Below are positions 23,966 to 32,066 of a stretch of DNA of 64,000 bases, piece after piece (position 1 is the stretch's first letter; each line of letters begins with the position of its first letter). Origin of the DNA: Treponema sp. OMZ 787 (GTDB taxonomy: Bacteria; Spirochaetota; Spirochaetia; Treponematales; Treponemataceae); assembly GCF_024181225.1 (NCBI RefSeq), contig NZ_CP051198.1, positions 1,860,001 through 1,924,000 on the forward strand. Reading direction: 5' to 3'. A program made the translations under genes and the position numbers. The notes beneath the pieces were generated by a model. The model was not told where the DNA came from. It searched no databases and saw nothing but the letters and a program-made list of their open reading frames with translations.

Positions 23966-24997
23966 TTATAAATCTTCAATAGGTATAGACGGTTCTGGCG
24001 GAGGCCTTCTTTTTGAATTATGAGTTCTAATTTCGGCATCAAGGTCTTTTACCTGCGACCTCATAAGAAAAGGCTCTCCAATGGAGAATAGTTTTCCGTC
24101 ATCCGTTATATAAAGAGGCAGATTTTCTAAAACCGAAAACTGAGATTTGGGATAGGTATCGGCTACGGCATGGGAGCCGGGACCTGCCCCAAGAGGCTTA
24201 AAAGTCAAAAATAAGCCCTTAGTTTTTTCTGCATCTGTATCCGAAGAAATTATGAACTTTCCTGTCTCATAATTGCGTAAAATGCTGCCTGTGTTAGTTA
24301 CGCAGGAATATACAAGGCTTCCTCTTTTTAAAAGCCGAGGGAATATGTAGCCTGTTCCGTCATTTCCCTTTACAATAACCTTTTTATCGTTATATTCAAG
24401 GTCATCCAGCCAGTAGCGGAAACGGATATAATCGTCTCCCATGAAAAAATAAGCATCGACAGATTCGGGAGGGTCATTGGGATAAAGGAGGATTCCGTCG
24501 GGACTGCCTTGTTCTATCCAAAAACCGTCTAAAGCAATTTTTTTATTGCCAAATGAGTTTTGAGAATTTTCATCTTTTGATTCCGAAAAATCGTCAAGAT
24601 CTTCTTTTTGTACCTCATATGGAATTTTTTTATAAAATGAAGTAAAAAAGAAGTCATTTTCTACACATACGGGAAAAACAATGGTGTTTTTTACATAGGG
24701 ATATCTTATTTTTAAATAAAATAAGCTTTTAGAATCTTCCTGTGTTTCCAAGGATGCGGAAAAGGTTCCCGTTTTTTCGTAAACAAAGCGGTAATATGGT
24801 TTTAAAACTATCCTCATATCAAGCAAGGAGTCATCTTTTTTTGAAAACTCTATAAACCGGCAGCCGTTTTCCCATAAGCCTTCTATATTAGATTCTCTTT
24901 GAGATAAGGGAATATCGGAATTTTCTTGCCCAAAGAGATTAAAGGCGATAAAAAAGCTTAATACAAGGCTAAACTGATGAAAAAATCTTTTTTTCAT
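23966..24997 (-). CDS. Exported hypothetical protein
   Basis: A 343-residue protein with a cleavable signal peptide (MKKRFFHQFSLVLSFFIAFN, then LFGQENSD) and no other membrane segment. The mature part is rich in short strands and aromatic residues (KPYYRFVYEKTGTFSAS, FFMGDDYIRFRYWLDDLEY, RLLKRGSLVYSCV) and ends in a proline-rich RRPPPEPSIPIEDL. I recognise no domain. It sits directly after the nucleoside ABC operon (23 bases from the last permease stop) and may be co-transcribed with it, but nothing links it to transport. Confidence 0.65.
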   Translation of the reverse strand: MKKRFFHQFSLVLSFFIAFNLFGQENSDIPLSQRESNIEGLWENGCRFIEFSKKDDSLLDMRIVLKPYYRFVYEKTGTFSASLETQEDSKSLFYLKIRYPYVKNTIVFPVCVENDFFFTSFYKKIPYEVQKEDLDDFSESKDENSQNSFGNKKIALDGFWIEQGSPDGILLYPNDPPESVDAYFFMGDDYIRFRYWLDDLEYNDKKVIVKGNDGTGYIFPRLLKRGSLVYSCVTNTGSILRNYETGKFIISSDTDAEKTKGLFLTFKPLGAGPGSHAVADTYPKSQFSVLENLPLYITDDGKLFSIGEPFLMRSQVKDLDAEIRTHNSKRRPPPEPSIPIEDL

Positions 24998-25020
24998 AGG
25001 CTCTTCCGTATTAGGAAGGC

Positions 25021-25953
25021 TTAATAAGGCTGTCCGTCAGCCTTGGGTGCTGCAGAATTTTTGCTGAAAAGCACAAGGGCTATCAGGGTTACCGCATAGG
25101 GGAAAATCTTAAGCCAAATCGGCGGTATAAGGCTTAAAGACGGAATCACCTGAGAGACGTTTGCGACAGTTCTGGCAAAACCGAAAAAGAATGTTGCACC
25201 CAAAATACCCAAGGGCTTCCATTGTCCGAAGATTAAAGCTGCAAGGGCTAAAAAGCCGAGGCCGTCAACACTTCCGTTAAATTCTCCGGAATAGGTTACA
25301 AGGATAACGGCTCCGCCTAAACCTGCCAAGGCCCCGCTCGCACATACGGCAAAGTAGCGCATCCTATGAACATTTACACCTGCACTGGCTACAGCCGAAG
25401 GATGCTCTCCGCAGGCCCTAAGCCTCAAACCGAACGAAGTCTTATACAATAAAAACCACGAAAAAACCAAGATAGCCAAAACCAGCCAAGTGCTCCAATA
25501 GCTTTGAGAAAAGAATAAGGGGCCTAAAACGGGAATGTTTGCAAGCCCCGGAATATCTTTTCGGATTATACTGCTTACTCGGACATTTCCTGAACCTAAG
25601 ATGGCCCTTGCGGTATATACTGTAAGGGCTGCAGCCAGCATATTTATGGCAGTACCGCTTATAATCTGATCTGCTTTTAAGGTAATTGAGGCAAAGGCAT
25701 GTAAAAGGGAGTATAAGATTCCCATAATTACGGCAGCTAAAAGCCCTATGGGAATAAGAAACCCTGCGGGCACTAAGCCTTCCAAAAGATTTATGGTAAT
25801 AGCTGCGGCAAAACTGCCTACAAGCATGAGGCCTTCAAGCCCTAAATTGACTACCCCGCTCCTTTCGCTATAAAGACCGCCTAAGGAAGTTACTAAAAGA
25901 GGAATCGTATATGCTATAACATAGGGAAATATCGAAGTTAAAGTATGCCACAT
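25021..25953 (-). CDS. Nucleoside ABC transporter permease (YufQ-like)
   Basis: A 310-residue inner-membrane permease of the BPD_transp_2 family with 8-9 helices. Diagnostic stretches are SLGGLYSERSGVVNLGLEGL near residue 23, then LVGSFAAAI, and LRACGEHPSAVASAGVNVHR about residue 180, the cytoplasmic coupling loop. With the second permease (25956-27062), the double ATPase (27055-28578) and the BMP-type lipoprotein (28658-29732) it makes a complete purine-nucleoside importer, as characterised for PnrA-E in T. pallidum and Nup/Yuf-type systems elsewhere. It is separated from the other permease gene by two bases. Confidence 0.9.
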   Translation of the reverse strand: MWHTLTSIFPYVIAYTIPLLVTSLGGLYSERSGVVNLGLEGLMLVGSFAAAITINLLEGLVPAGFLIPIGLLAAVIMGILYSLLHAFASITLKADQIISGTAINMLAAALTVYTARAILGSGNVRVSSIIRKDIPGLANIPVLGPLFFSQSYWSTWLVLAILVFSWFLLYKTSFGLRLRACGEHPSAVASAGVNVHRMRYFAVCASGALAGLGGAVILVTYSGEFNGSVDGLGFLALAALIFGQWKPLGILGATFFFGFARTVANVSQVIPSLSLIPPIWLKIFPYAVTLIALVLFSKNSAAPKADGQPY

Positions 25954-25955
25954 AA

Positions 25956-27062
25956 TTAGTCAGCCTCCTTGACCGTTTTTTTCTTATTTTTTTGTAATTT
26001 AGACCAAAAGCGCTTTAACAATAAACTTGTAGCCGTAAAATAAATGATTACGGCAATTATGGTATCTGCTATTTCCGGCGGAACGGTTGTATTGGCACTC
26101 ATAAAGCCCTTCCCTACATGGAGCACGCCGAAAAAGAGGGAGCTCAAGGCAACGCCTACCGAATTTCCGGCTCCTAAAAGAGCGACGGCTATGCCGTCAA
26201 AGCCCTGCGAGGGTAAAACGCCTATCTGCATATTTAAGGAATAACCTGCATAGTAGGTTAAGCCTGCAAGCCCCGAAAGAGCACCTGCTATCATCATCGA
26301 AAAGATAATGTTTCTATTTACCTTTATACCTGCATATTCGGCACCGCTCTTATTATAACCCGCAGCCTTTAACTCAAAGCCCAGGGTTGTCTTGTCCAAT
26401 ATTATTTTTACAAGAATCATTCCTAAAACACCTAGGAATATCCCGTAGTTTATATACTCGCTTCCAAAGAGATTACTCAGCCATTCCGCCCTCAGGGTAT
26501 GCTCTACGGCAATGGAGCGGCTTTCGGTTTCTATAAACTCTGCCTTTAGATAACCTTGAACCGAATAATAAACTATCCAGTAGGCTATCCAGTTCATCAT
26601 TATGGTAGAAACTACCTCATGCACATTAAATACGGCCTTTAAAAGCCCTGGAAGAGCCGCCCAAACGGCACCTCCTATCATAGCGGCTATTATTAAAACA
26701 AGCAATAAAAGAGGACGAGGCATTGAGCTGTTTAGGGCTATAACTGTAGCACAAAGGCCTCCGATCAGCATCTGGCCTGAAGCACCTATATTAAAAAGCC
26801 CCGTTTTAAAGGCAAAACTTACAGAAAGACCTACAAATAGAAGAATTGTAGCTGTTGCAAGAGTATTTCCGATCCGTTCTATATTCATAAGCCCGCCGCG
26901 GAAAAGATAGGAAAATGCCGAAAAAGGGTTTGTACCCAATACGGCTATAAAAACGGCTCCCGCAATAAGGCCGAGCAAAACAGCCGAAAAACTGATAATA
27001 AAATTGTTTTCGGCTACGTTAAAGTCTTTAAAATTAAGGCTTTTTATTTTAAGCTTACTCAT
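25956..27062 (-). CDS. Nucleoside ABC transporter permease (YufP-like)
   Basis: The larger permease of the pair (368 aa): an N-terminal extension with a first helix around residues 22-45, then the BPD_transp_2 core with TPIL-type SVSFAFKTGLFNIGASGQM, GGLCATVIAL, VHEVVSTIMMNWIAYWIV, and the coupling loop LKAAGYNKSGAEYAGIKVNR. It overlaps the ATPase gene by eight bases and precedes the second permease by two, so expression is tightly coupled. It forms a heterodimeric channel in the inner membrane for nucleosides delivered by the lipoprotein. Confidence 0.9.
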   Translation of the reverse strand: MSKLKIKSLNFKDFNVAENNFIISFSAVLLGLIAGAVFIAVLGTNPFSAFSYLFRGGLMNIERIGNTLATATILLFVGLSVSFAFKTGLFNIGASGQMLIGGLCATVIALNSSMPRPLLLLVLIIAAMIGGAVWAALPGLLKAVFNVHEVVSTIMMNWIAYWIVYYSVQGYLKAEFIETESRSIAVEHTLRAEWLSNLFGSEYINYGIFLGVLGMILVKIILDKTTLGFELKAAGYNKSGAEYAGIKVNRNIIFSMMIAGALSGLAGLTYYAGYSLNMQIGVLPSQGFDGIAVALLGAGNSVGVALSSLFFGVLHVGKGFMSANTTVPPEIADTIIAVIIYFTATSLLLKRFWSKLQKNKKKTVKEAD

Positions 27063-28578
27063 TCTTTCCTCCCATACCGGCCATCATAAGCCCGACCTCT
27101 TCTGCGGTAGTCTCTTCAGGGCGTACAATTCCGCTTAAAGCCCCCCTGTGCATGACGGCTATCCTGTCGGAAAGGTTAAAGATTTCGTCAAGCTCAAAGG
27201 AAATTAAAAGAACAGCCCTTCCGTTATCCCTGTGTTTTACCAGCTCCTTGTGGATGGACTCTATAGCCCCGACATCAAGCCCCCGTGTGGGGTTGACGGC
27301 TATTAAAAGAGGAGGATCAAGGGTTATTTCCCTGCCCAAAATCGCCTTTTGCTGATTGCCTCCGCTCAAATCTCCCGCCTTGGATTCTATACCGGAACCT
27401 GAGCGGACATCAAAGGCTTCGCTGACCTTTTGAGCAAAGGAGTTTATTTTCTCCATATTCAAAAAGCCGTGTCTTTGAAAATCTTTTGTGTAATAGGATT
27501 TTATGACCATGTTTTCGGCAATAGAGTACTGCAAAACAAGGCCGTGCTTTTGCCTGTCTTCAGGTACATGACCAAGGCCCGATTCGGCTCTTTTTCTTAT
27601 AGAAAGATTTGTAATATCTTTTCCTTCCAAAACTATGCTGCCCGATTCGGAAGGCATAAGCCCTGAAAGGGCATAGACCAGCTCGCTTTGTCCGTTTCCG
27701 TCTACACCGGCTATGCCTACAATTTCTCCGGCTTTGACATCCAAGGAAAAATTGCTTACTGCAGGAAGTTTTTTTTCTTTTAATACATTTAAGTTTTTAA
27801 TTTCGAGAATCGGAGCACCCGGATTTGAAGGCCCTTTCGGAACCTTAAAGTCTACAGGCCGGCCTACCATTTTGGAGGCAAGCTCATTTTTGGTTGTAGA
27901 AGCCACATCGACAACATCTATGAGTTTTCCGCGTCTTATAATCGTGCACTTGTCGGCCGCATCCAAAATTTCCTGCAATTTATGGGTGATAAGGATTATG
28001 GCCTTGCCTTCTGAGGCGAGGTTACGCATAATCTGCATAAGTTCGCTTATTTCCTGAGGAGTCAAAACTGCCGTGGGCTCATCGAAGATGAGAATGTCTG
28101 CATTCCTGTAAAGCATTTTTAGGATTTCAACCCTTTGCTGCATACCTACAGTTATATTGCTTATAACGGCATCGGGTTCAATAAAAAGGCCGTATTTATC
28201 GCTTAATTCTTTTATGCGTTTTTCGGCTTCTTTCCGGTTTAGAATAAAACCGCCTTCTTTACCTAAAATAATGTTTTCGGTAACGGTAAAATTATGGATG
28301 AGTTTAAAATGCTGATGCACCATTCCGATACCTAGATCATTAGCATCGTTGGGGCTGTTTATTTTTACCTTATTGCCCTTCACAAAGATTTCTCCCCTGT
28401 CGGCATGATAAAGCCCGAAGAGGATACTCATAAGGGTAGACTTACCCGCTCCGTTTTCTCCCAAAATTGCATGAATCTCTCCGCGTTTTACGCGTAGAGT
28501 TATGTCATCATTTGCCACAATTCCGGGAAATTCCTTACGGATATTTCTCATTTCAATCACATAATCAGAATGGGACAA
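27055..28578 (-). CDS. Nucleoside ABC transporter ATP-binding protein (YufO/RbsA-like)
   Basis: A double-domain ATPase (507 aa). First half: Walker A GENGAGKST, signature VGMQQRVEI, Walker B ILIFDEPTAVLT, switch LITHK. Second half: degenerate Walker A GVDGNGQSE, signature LSGGNQQKA, and a Walker B in which the catalytic glutamate is replaced (LIAVNPTRGLD), as is common for the inactive half in this family. It powers the two permeases downstream. The start is TTG at 28578, chosen because GAGGAG lies six bases upstream; an ATG at codon 12 lacks a site. A hairpin between the lipoprotein gene and this start may lower its expression relative to the binding protein. Confidence 0.92.
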   Translation of the reverse strand: MSHSDYVIEMRNIRKEFPGIVANDDITLRVKRGEIHAILGENGAGKSTLMSILFGLYHADRGEIFVKGNKVKINSPNDANDLGIGMVHQHFKLIHNFTVTENIILGKEGGFILNRKEAEKRIKELSDKYGLFIEPDAVISNITVGMQQRVEILKMLYRNADILIFDEPTAVLTPQEISELMQIMRNLASEGKAIILITHKLQEILDAADKCTIIRRGKLIDVVDVASTTKNELASKMVGRPVDFKVPKGPSNPGAPILEIKNLNVLKEKKLPAVSNFSLDVKAGEIVGIAGVDGNGQSELVYALSGLMPSESGSIVLEGKDITNLSIRKRAESGLGHVPEDRQKHGLVLQYSIAENMVIKSYYTKDFQRHGFLNMEKINSFAQKVSEAFDVRSGSGIESKAGDLSGGNQQKAILGREITLDPPLLIAVNPTRGLDVGAIESIHKELVKHRDNGRAVLLISFELDEIFNLSDRIAVMHRGALSGIVRPEETTAEEVGLMMAGMGGKNE

Positions 28579-28604
28579 TTTGAACTCCTCAAAAAATAAG
28601 AAAC

Positions 28605-28644
28605 AGCCCATTCCTCCCGTTTTGAATAACAGGAAAAATGGGCT
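28605..28644 (-). terminator. Intercistronic hairpin / attenuator
   Basis: Minus strand: AGCCCATT pairs with AATGGGCT around an inner GTT..AAC and CCT..AGG pairing, then GTTTCTTATTTTTT. It lies 14 bases past the pnrA stop and before the ATPase ribosome-binding site. It probably terminates part of the transcripts so that the lipoprotein is made in excess. Confidence 0.65.
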
Positions 28645-28657
28645 TTAAGATAGTTGT

Positions 28658-29732
28658 CTATTTAAAAAGGTCTCCTCGAGTTGCACTTACTACAATCTCG
28701 CCCTTTTTGATTTTTTGGTAAATGTCGTTTACCGTCTGCTGTACACTCTCAGAAAGGTTGGGGTTTTTGGCAGGAATTCCTACTCCATTTTCCTTTGCAG
28801 AGAACAATAATGAGCGGCCGCCTGTGAACGATCCGTTTAATTCTTCCTTGATCATATCGTAGGAAGCCTTATCAAGATACTTCATGGCAGATGTAAGAAT
28901 TACTGAAGATCCGCCGCTTATAATGCCTTCTGCATATTGGTCAACATCAACACCTACAACCCAAACTTTTTTTCCGGCCTGAGTTCTGGTTTTAGCCTCG
29001 TTGATAACGCCTACACCTACACCTCCGGCTGCGGCATGAATTACGGTAACGCCCCTGTCATACATAGATGCGGCGATCTGCTGACCTGCAGCAATGTCGG
29101 AAAATCCGCCCTGATATATAAAGTTTTCAGGGTAAATCTCAATTTTGGTGCCGAGCTTTTCGTTTGCATACTTAATGCCCTTGCTGCCATCCCCAGTTAA
29201 ACTTTTGTACTGCGGGAATTTCCATACCGCCGATAAAACCGAAGTTTCCGGTCTTTTGCTGCAAGGCTGCTGCAACACCGGCCAAGAAACCGGCTTCATT
29301 TTCTAAAAAGCTGATACCGATTGTATTGGGCCCGTTTTGTGGATCCCAAGAATCTGCAGGATGAGCATTTCCGTCTATTATTACAAATTTAGCATCTTTG
29401 TATTTGGACTGGGCCTTAAAAACGGCAGTCTCAAATTTAAAACCGGGACAAATGATGAATTTATAACCTGAATCATAGAGGTTAGATATTTCTTTGATAT
29501 AATCGGCCTCAGTTGTTCCGACGGGTTTTAGATACTTTACCTTTACACCAAGCTCTTTTTCGGCCTTTTTAATGCCTTCCCATGTTCCCTGGTTAAAGGA
29601 TTTATCGTCTATAGTTCCGGCATCCGTAACCATACCAACCATTAAAACTTTTTTTCCTTCTTCCTTACTGCAAGAAGCAAATAAGGAAAAAATCAGAAGG
29701 AAACCGATAAAAATTTTAACAATATTCTTCAT
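28658..29732 (-). pseudogene. pnrA: BMP-family nucleoside-binding lipoprotein (TmpC/PnrA-like), one-base frameshift
   Basis: Substrate-binding lipoprotein of the nucleoside importer. Start ATG at 29732 behind AAAAGGAGTTTTT; signal MKNIVKIFIGFLLIFSLFAS with the lipobox cysteine at residue 21. The mature domain begins VLMVGMVTDAGTIDDKSFNQ, the BMP hallmark. The frame continues to EIPAVQKFNWGWQQGH and stops. The normal continuation GIKYANEKLGTKIEIYPENF lies one base out of frame and runs to the end at 28658. Removing one G of the GGG at 29178-29180 (CCC on the plus strand) restores a full-length protein. All other family features are intact, so either a very recent mutation or a sequencing error is likely. 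Confidence 0.88.
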
Positions 29733-29808
29733 AAAAACTCCTTTTTGCATATTAAAAGCTGAAATTAAACCTTTTTAATAATCGGCCTTTAACTAACAAA
29801 GCAAGTAA

Positions 29809-29837
29809 ATTATACACTGTTTTTAGATTTATGTCAA
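29809..29837 (-). promoter_or_regulatory. Promoter of the nucleoside transporter operon
   Basis: Minus strand: TTGACA (29837-29832), 17 bases, TATAAT (29814-29809): a full consensus promoter. The leader to the pnrA ATG is about 70 nt, and no purine-riboswitch core was seen in it. Confidence 0.85.
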
Positions 29838-29865
29838 ATTGTAAGAAGCGATATTAGGCCGAGCT

Positions 29866-30792
29866 TTAATCTTCATATTCCAATTGAATATTCATTCTGT
29901 CCTTTGAAAGAATAGTGTTTGGGAAGACCTCTCGGGCATGATCCAAAAGAACCTTAAGCTCGTTATCGGTGTATCGCGGACTGTAGTGGATTAGAGCCAT
30001 CTTTTTAACCTCGGCATCCTTAGCGATTTGGGCAGCCTGAGTGCAGGTCATGTGTTTTTTTTCGGCAGCATCTTTTTCCATGCCTTTTTCAAACATACCC
30101 TCACATACAAAAAAGTCGGAATGCCTTACTTCTTGAGCAATAGATGGCAGGTACTTTGTATCGGTTACAAAGCTGAATTTTCGCCCCTTTCTTTTAGGCC
30201 CCATAACATCTTCGGGCCGAACCGTTTTTCCGTCAGCGGAGACTACATCATTTCCTCCTTGGAGCTTGGACCAAAGAGGCCCGCAAGGAACATTTAAAGC
30301 CTTTGCAGCTTCGGGATTAAATTCTCCAGGCCTCTCAAACTCTTCAAAGGTGTATCCCATGCATGGCTTTGTATGATCCAGCCAAAAGGAACGCACTTGA
30401 AATTCGTCGTCAGAATACACGATGCCCGGCTCCCTTATTTCCTTTACGATAATTTCGTAATTGATATACATATCCAAAACCTTCCGGCTGGTTTCCACAT
30501 ATTCGGCAACCTTGGGAGGGCCTATTATGTAAAGAGGATCTTCCCTGTCAACCTGAGACGAAAGCATGAGGAGACCAGGAAGGCCGGTTATATGGTCGGC
30601 ATGGGTGTGGCTTATAAAAATCGCATTGATTCTTTTCCAGCGCAAATTGAGGCGGCGCAAGGCAACCTGAGTACCCTCCCCGCAATCGAATAAAAACAAA
30701 TCGCCCTCACGGCGAAGTAAAACCGATGTTAAATGTCTATATGGAAGCGGCATCATCCCGCCGCAGCCTAAAATAAAAGCTTCAAGATTCAT
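29866..30792 (-). CDS. rnz: Ribonuclease Z
   Basis: Metallo-beta-lactamase-fold endonuclease that cuts the 3' trailer of tRNA precursors lacking an encoded CCA (308 aa, usual length); the two tRNAs in this window lack CCA. Motif II is ISHTHADHITGLPGLL (residues about 60-75), preceded by FDCGEGTQ. The flexible arm and the later metal ligands (SFVTDTKYLP, FVCEGMFEKG, ALIHYSPRYTD) are all present. The start ATG at 30792 has no Shine-Dalgarno site; its promoter's -10 box ends nine bases upstream, so the mRNA is likely leaderless or nearly so. Confidence 0.95.
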   Translation of the reverse strand: MNLEAFILGCGGMMPLPYRHLTSVLLRREGDLFLFDCGEGTQVALRRLNLRWKRINAIFISHTHADHITGLPGLLMLSSQVDREDPLYIIGPPKVAEYVETSRKVLDMYINYEIIVKEIREPGIVYSDDEFQVRSFWLDHTKPCMGYTFEEFERPGEFNPEAAKALNVPCGPLWSKLQGGNDVVSADGKTVRPEDVMGPKRKGRKFSFVTDTKYLPSIAQEVRHSDFFVCEGMFEKGMEKDAAEKKHMTCTQAAQIAKDAEVKKMALIHYSPRYTDNELKVLLDHAREVFPNTILSKDRMNIQLEYED

Positions 30793-30801
30793 TGGAAACC
30801 G

Positions 30802-30830
30802 ATTATAAGCGATTTTTTACAAAAAAGCAA
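30802..30830 (-). promoter_or_regulatory. rnz promoter, leaderless type
   Basis: Minus strand: TTGCTT (30830-30825), 17 bases, TATAAT (30807-30802), then nine bases CGGTTTCCA and the ATG. Transcription would start within two or three bases of the start codon. Confidence 0.7.
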
Positions 30831-30863
30831 GGCGGGGAAATATGCTTATATTAATAAATATGA

Positions 30864-30892
30864 TTGACAAAATAATCAGTATCATATATAAT
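30864..30892 (+). promoter_or_regulatory. PIN-toxin promoter, leaderless type
   Basis: TTGACA (30864-30869), 17 bases, TATAAT (30887-30892): perfect consensus. Only ACCATATA separates the -10 box from the ATG at 30901, and no Shine-Dalgarno sequence is present. Confidence 0.8.
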
Positions 30893-30900
30893 ACCATATA

Positions 30901-31332
30901 ATGAAGGTGCCAATAATAGTTATAGATACAAATGTGATTTTATCCGCACTAAAAAGTAGAAAAGGAAGATCAAATCAGCTGTTAAGAATTATAGATACAG
31001 GTAAATTTGATTTTGCTGTTTCTGTTCCGCTTATTTTGGAATATGAATCTGTTTTGAAAAAACACTTAGATCGCAGCTATTATTTAGAAAAGGACATTGA
31101 CGATTTTATCGATTATCTTTGTTATATTGGAAAGAAAATAAAGCTTTTTTATTTGTGGAGACCATATTTAAAAGATCCTCATGATGATCATATATTGGAG
31201 CTTGCGATTCATTCTAACAGTAAGGTTATAGTAACATACAATAAAAAAGATTTTAAAGAAGCTGAACATTTAGGTATATGTTCACTAACTCCGGCAGAAT
31301 TTATAAATAAAATAAATGGAGGTGAAAAATGA
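30901..31332 (+). CDS. PIN-domain toxin (toxin-antitoxin)
   Basis: A 143-residue PIN-family ribonuclease of the type II toxin group COG1569. The catalytic acids are in place: D9 in IVIDTNVILSAL, the glutamate in LILEYESVLKKH, the aspartates in LKDPHDDHILELA and the final VTYNKKDFKEAEHLGI. The C-terminal SLTPAEFINKI is also typical. It would cleave RNA under stress once freed from its antitoxin. Unusually, the toxin gene precedes the antitoxin, which overlaps its stop by four bases. The promoter suggests leaderless translation of the toxin, whereas the antitoxin has its own GGAGGTGAAAA site. That difference could set the dose of the two proteins. Confidence 0.88.
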   Translation: MKVPIIVIDTNVILSALKSRKGRSNQLLRIIDTGKFDFAVSVPLILEYESVLKKHLDRSYYLEKDIDDFIDYLCYIGKKIKLFYLWRPYLKDPHDDHILELAIHSNSKVIVTYNKKDFKEAEHLGICSLTPAEFINKINGGEK

Positions 31333-31562
31333 GTACATTGAGTATTAGAATACCGGATTCATATCATATGATGGTAAAAGAGGTTTCAAAAACAGATAAT
31401 ATTTCAATCAATCAGTTCATAACGGCTGCAATAGGCGAAAAGTTGACTGCATTACAAACCGAAAACTATCTTGAAGACAGGGCAAAAAAAGGCTCCAAAG
31501 AAAAGTTTTTAGCAGTTTTAAATAAAGCTCCCGATATTGAGCCGGAAGAATATGATATGTAA
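31329..31562 (+). CDS. Ribbon-helix-helix antitoxin (HicB/CopG-like)
   Basis: A 77-residue partner of the preceding PIN toxin. The N-terminal ribbon-helix-helix reads LSIRIPDSYHMMVKEVSKTD, then NISINQFITAAIGEKL. The acidic tail (LNKAPDIEPEEYD) is probably the toxin-blocking segment. Translation is coupled to the toxin by the ATGA overlap and supported by a strong GGAGGTGAAAA site. It probably represses the operon by binding the promoter at 30864. Confidence 0.85.
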   Translation: MSTLSIRIPDSYHMMVKEVSKTDNISINQFITAAIGEKLTALQTENYLEDRAKKGSKEKFLAVLNKAPDIEPEEYDM

Positions 31563-31574
31563 TTAATTGTTTTT

Positions 31575-31961
31575 CTACACCACAATCTGTAATTTTGCCT
31601 TAAGGGCGTTTTGCAATTCTTGCGAAAAATTCAGGTTTGCATTTTCGGCAGCTTCTGCAAGCCAGGCGGGAAGAGATACATTTTTTCTAAGACATTTATC
31701 TTGCTTGAGATATTTTTTGTCCGTTTTAATAAGAGTAATAAATTCCGCTTCTTTAGGTTTTTTAATATTAGCGAATTCTGTCGGTATAGGCAGCTTTTCA
31801 TTATCTTTTAACATTAAGTGTATGCGTCCGGTTAAAGCCTCTTCAGCCATAACAAAAGCTTCCTGAAGTGTATCGCCGCAAGTAGCCAATTCCAAATCAT
31901 AAAAATCTACGGAATACCCTCCTGTTTCGTCTTTATAAAATATTGCCGGATATAAATACAT
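31575..31961 (-). CDS. HicB-family antitoxin, orphan
   Basis: A 128-residue HicB antitoxin: N-terminal RNase H-like pseudo-catalytic domain (YPAIFYKDETGGYSVDFYDL, CGDTLQEAFVMAEEALTGRI) and a C-terminal DNA-binding segment (LPAWLAEAAENANLNFSQEL, then QNALKAKLQ). HicB normally neutralises the HicA mRNA interferase encoded just upstream or downstream; no hicA is visible on either side, so it is an orphan. Its 3' end faces the end of the PIN antitoxin gene. It has its own promoter with a tandem 10-bp repeat, and the -10 box ends five bases before the ATG. A relic of a second hicB copy lies at 33107-33142. Confidence 0.85.
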   Translation of the reverse strand: MYLYPAIFYKDETGGYSVDFYDLELATCGDTLQEAFVMAEEALTGRIHLMLKDNEKLPIPTEFANIKKPKEAEFITLIKTDKKYLKQDKCLRKNVSLPAWLAEAAENANLNFSQELQNALKAKLQIVV

Positions 31962-31966
31962 AATTC

Positions 31967-31995
31967 TTTATACACATTTATACACATTCCGTCAA
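31967..31995 (-). promoter_or_regulatory. hicB promoter with tandem-repeat operator
   Basis: Minus strand: TTGACG (31995-31990), 17 bases, TATAAA (31972-31967), five bases, ATG. Two perfect tandem copies of TTATACACAT (plus strand, 31968-31987) cover the -10 box and spacer. The period of one helical turn suits cooperative binding on one DNA face, probably by HicB itself. Confidence 0.72.
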
Positions 31996-32030
31996 GATTA
32001 TTTTTCCCTCAAAATTTTCAAATTCAATGC

Positions 32031-32059
32031 TTGACAAATTACACTTTATACACTAGTAT
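32031..32059 (+). promoter_or_regulatory. Promoter upstream of the C9 reading frame and OMP gene 1
   Basis: TTGACA (32031-32036), 17 bases, TAGTAT (32054-32059). The same TTGACA-17-TAGTAT pair occurs in front of the paralogous gene at 33154-33182. An ATG lies seven bases after the -10 box (32067), with no Shine-Dalgarno site. Confidence 0.72.
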
Positions 32060-32066
32060 TATGCCT

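Noticed and set aside
29733-29808. Purine riboswitch before the nucleoside transporter operon
   Set aside because: The leader is about 70 nt and lacks the three-way-junction core and the conserved loop sequences.
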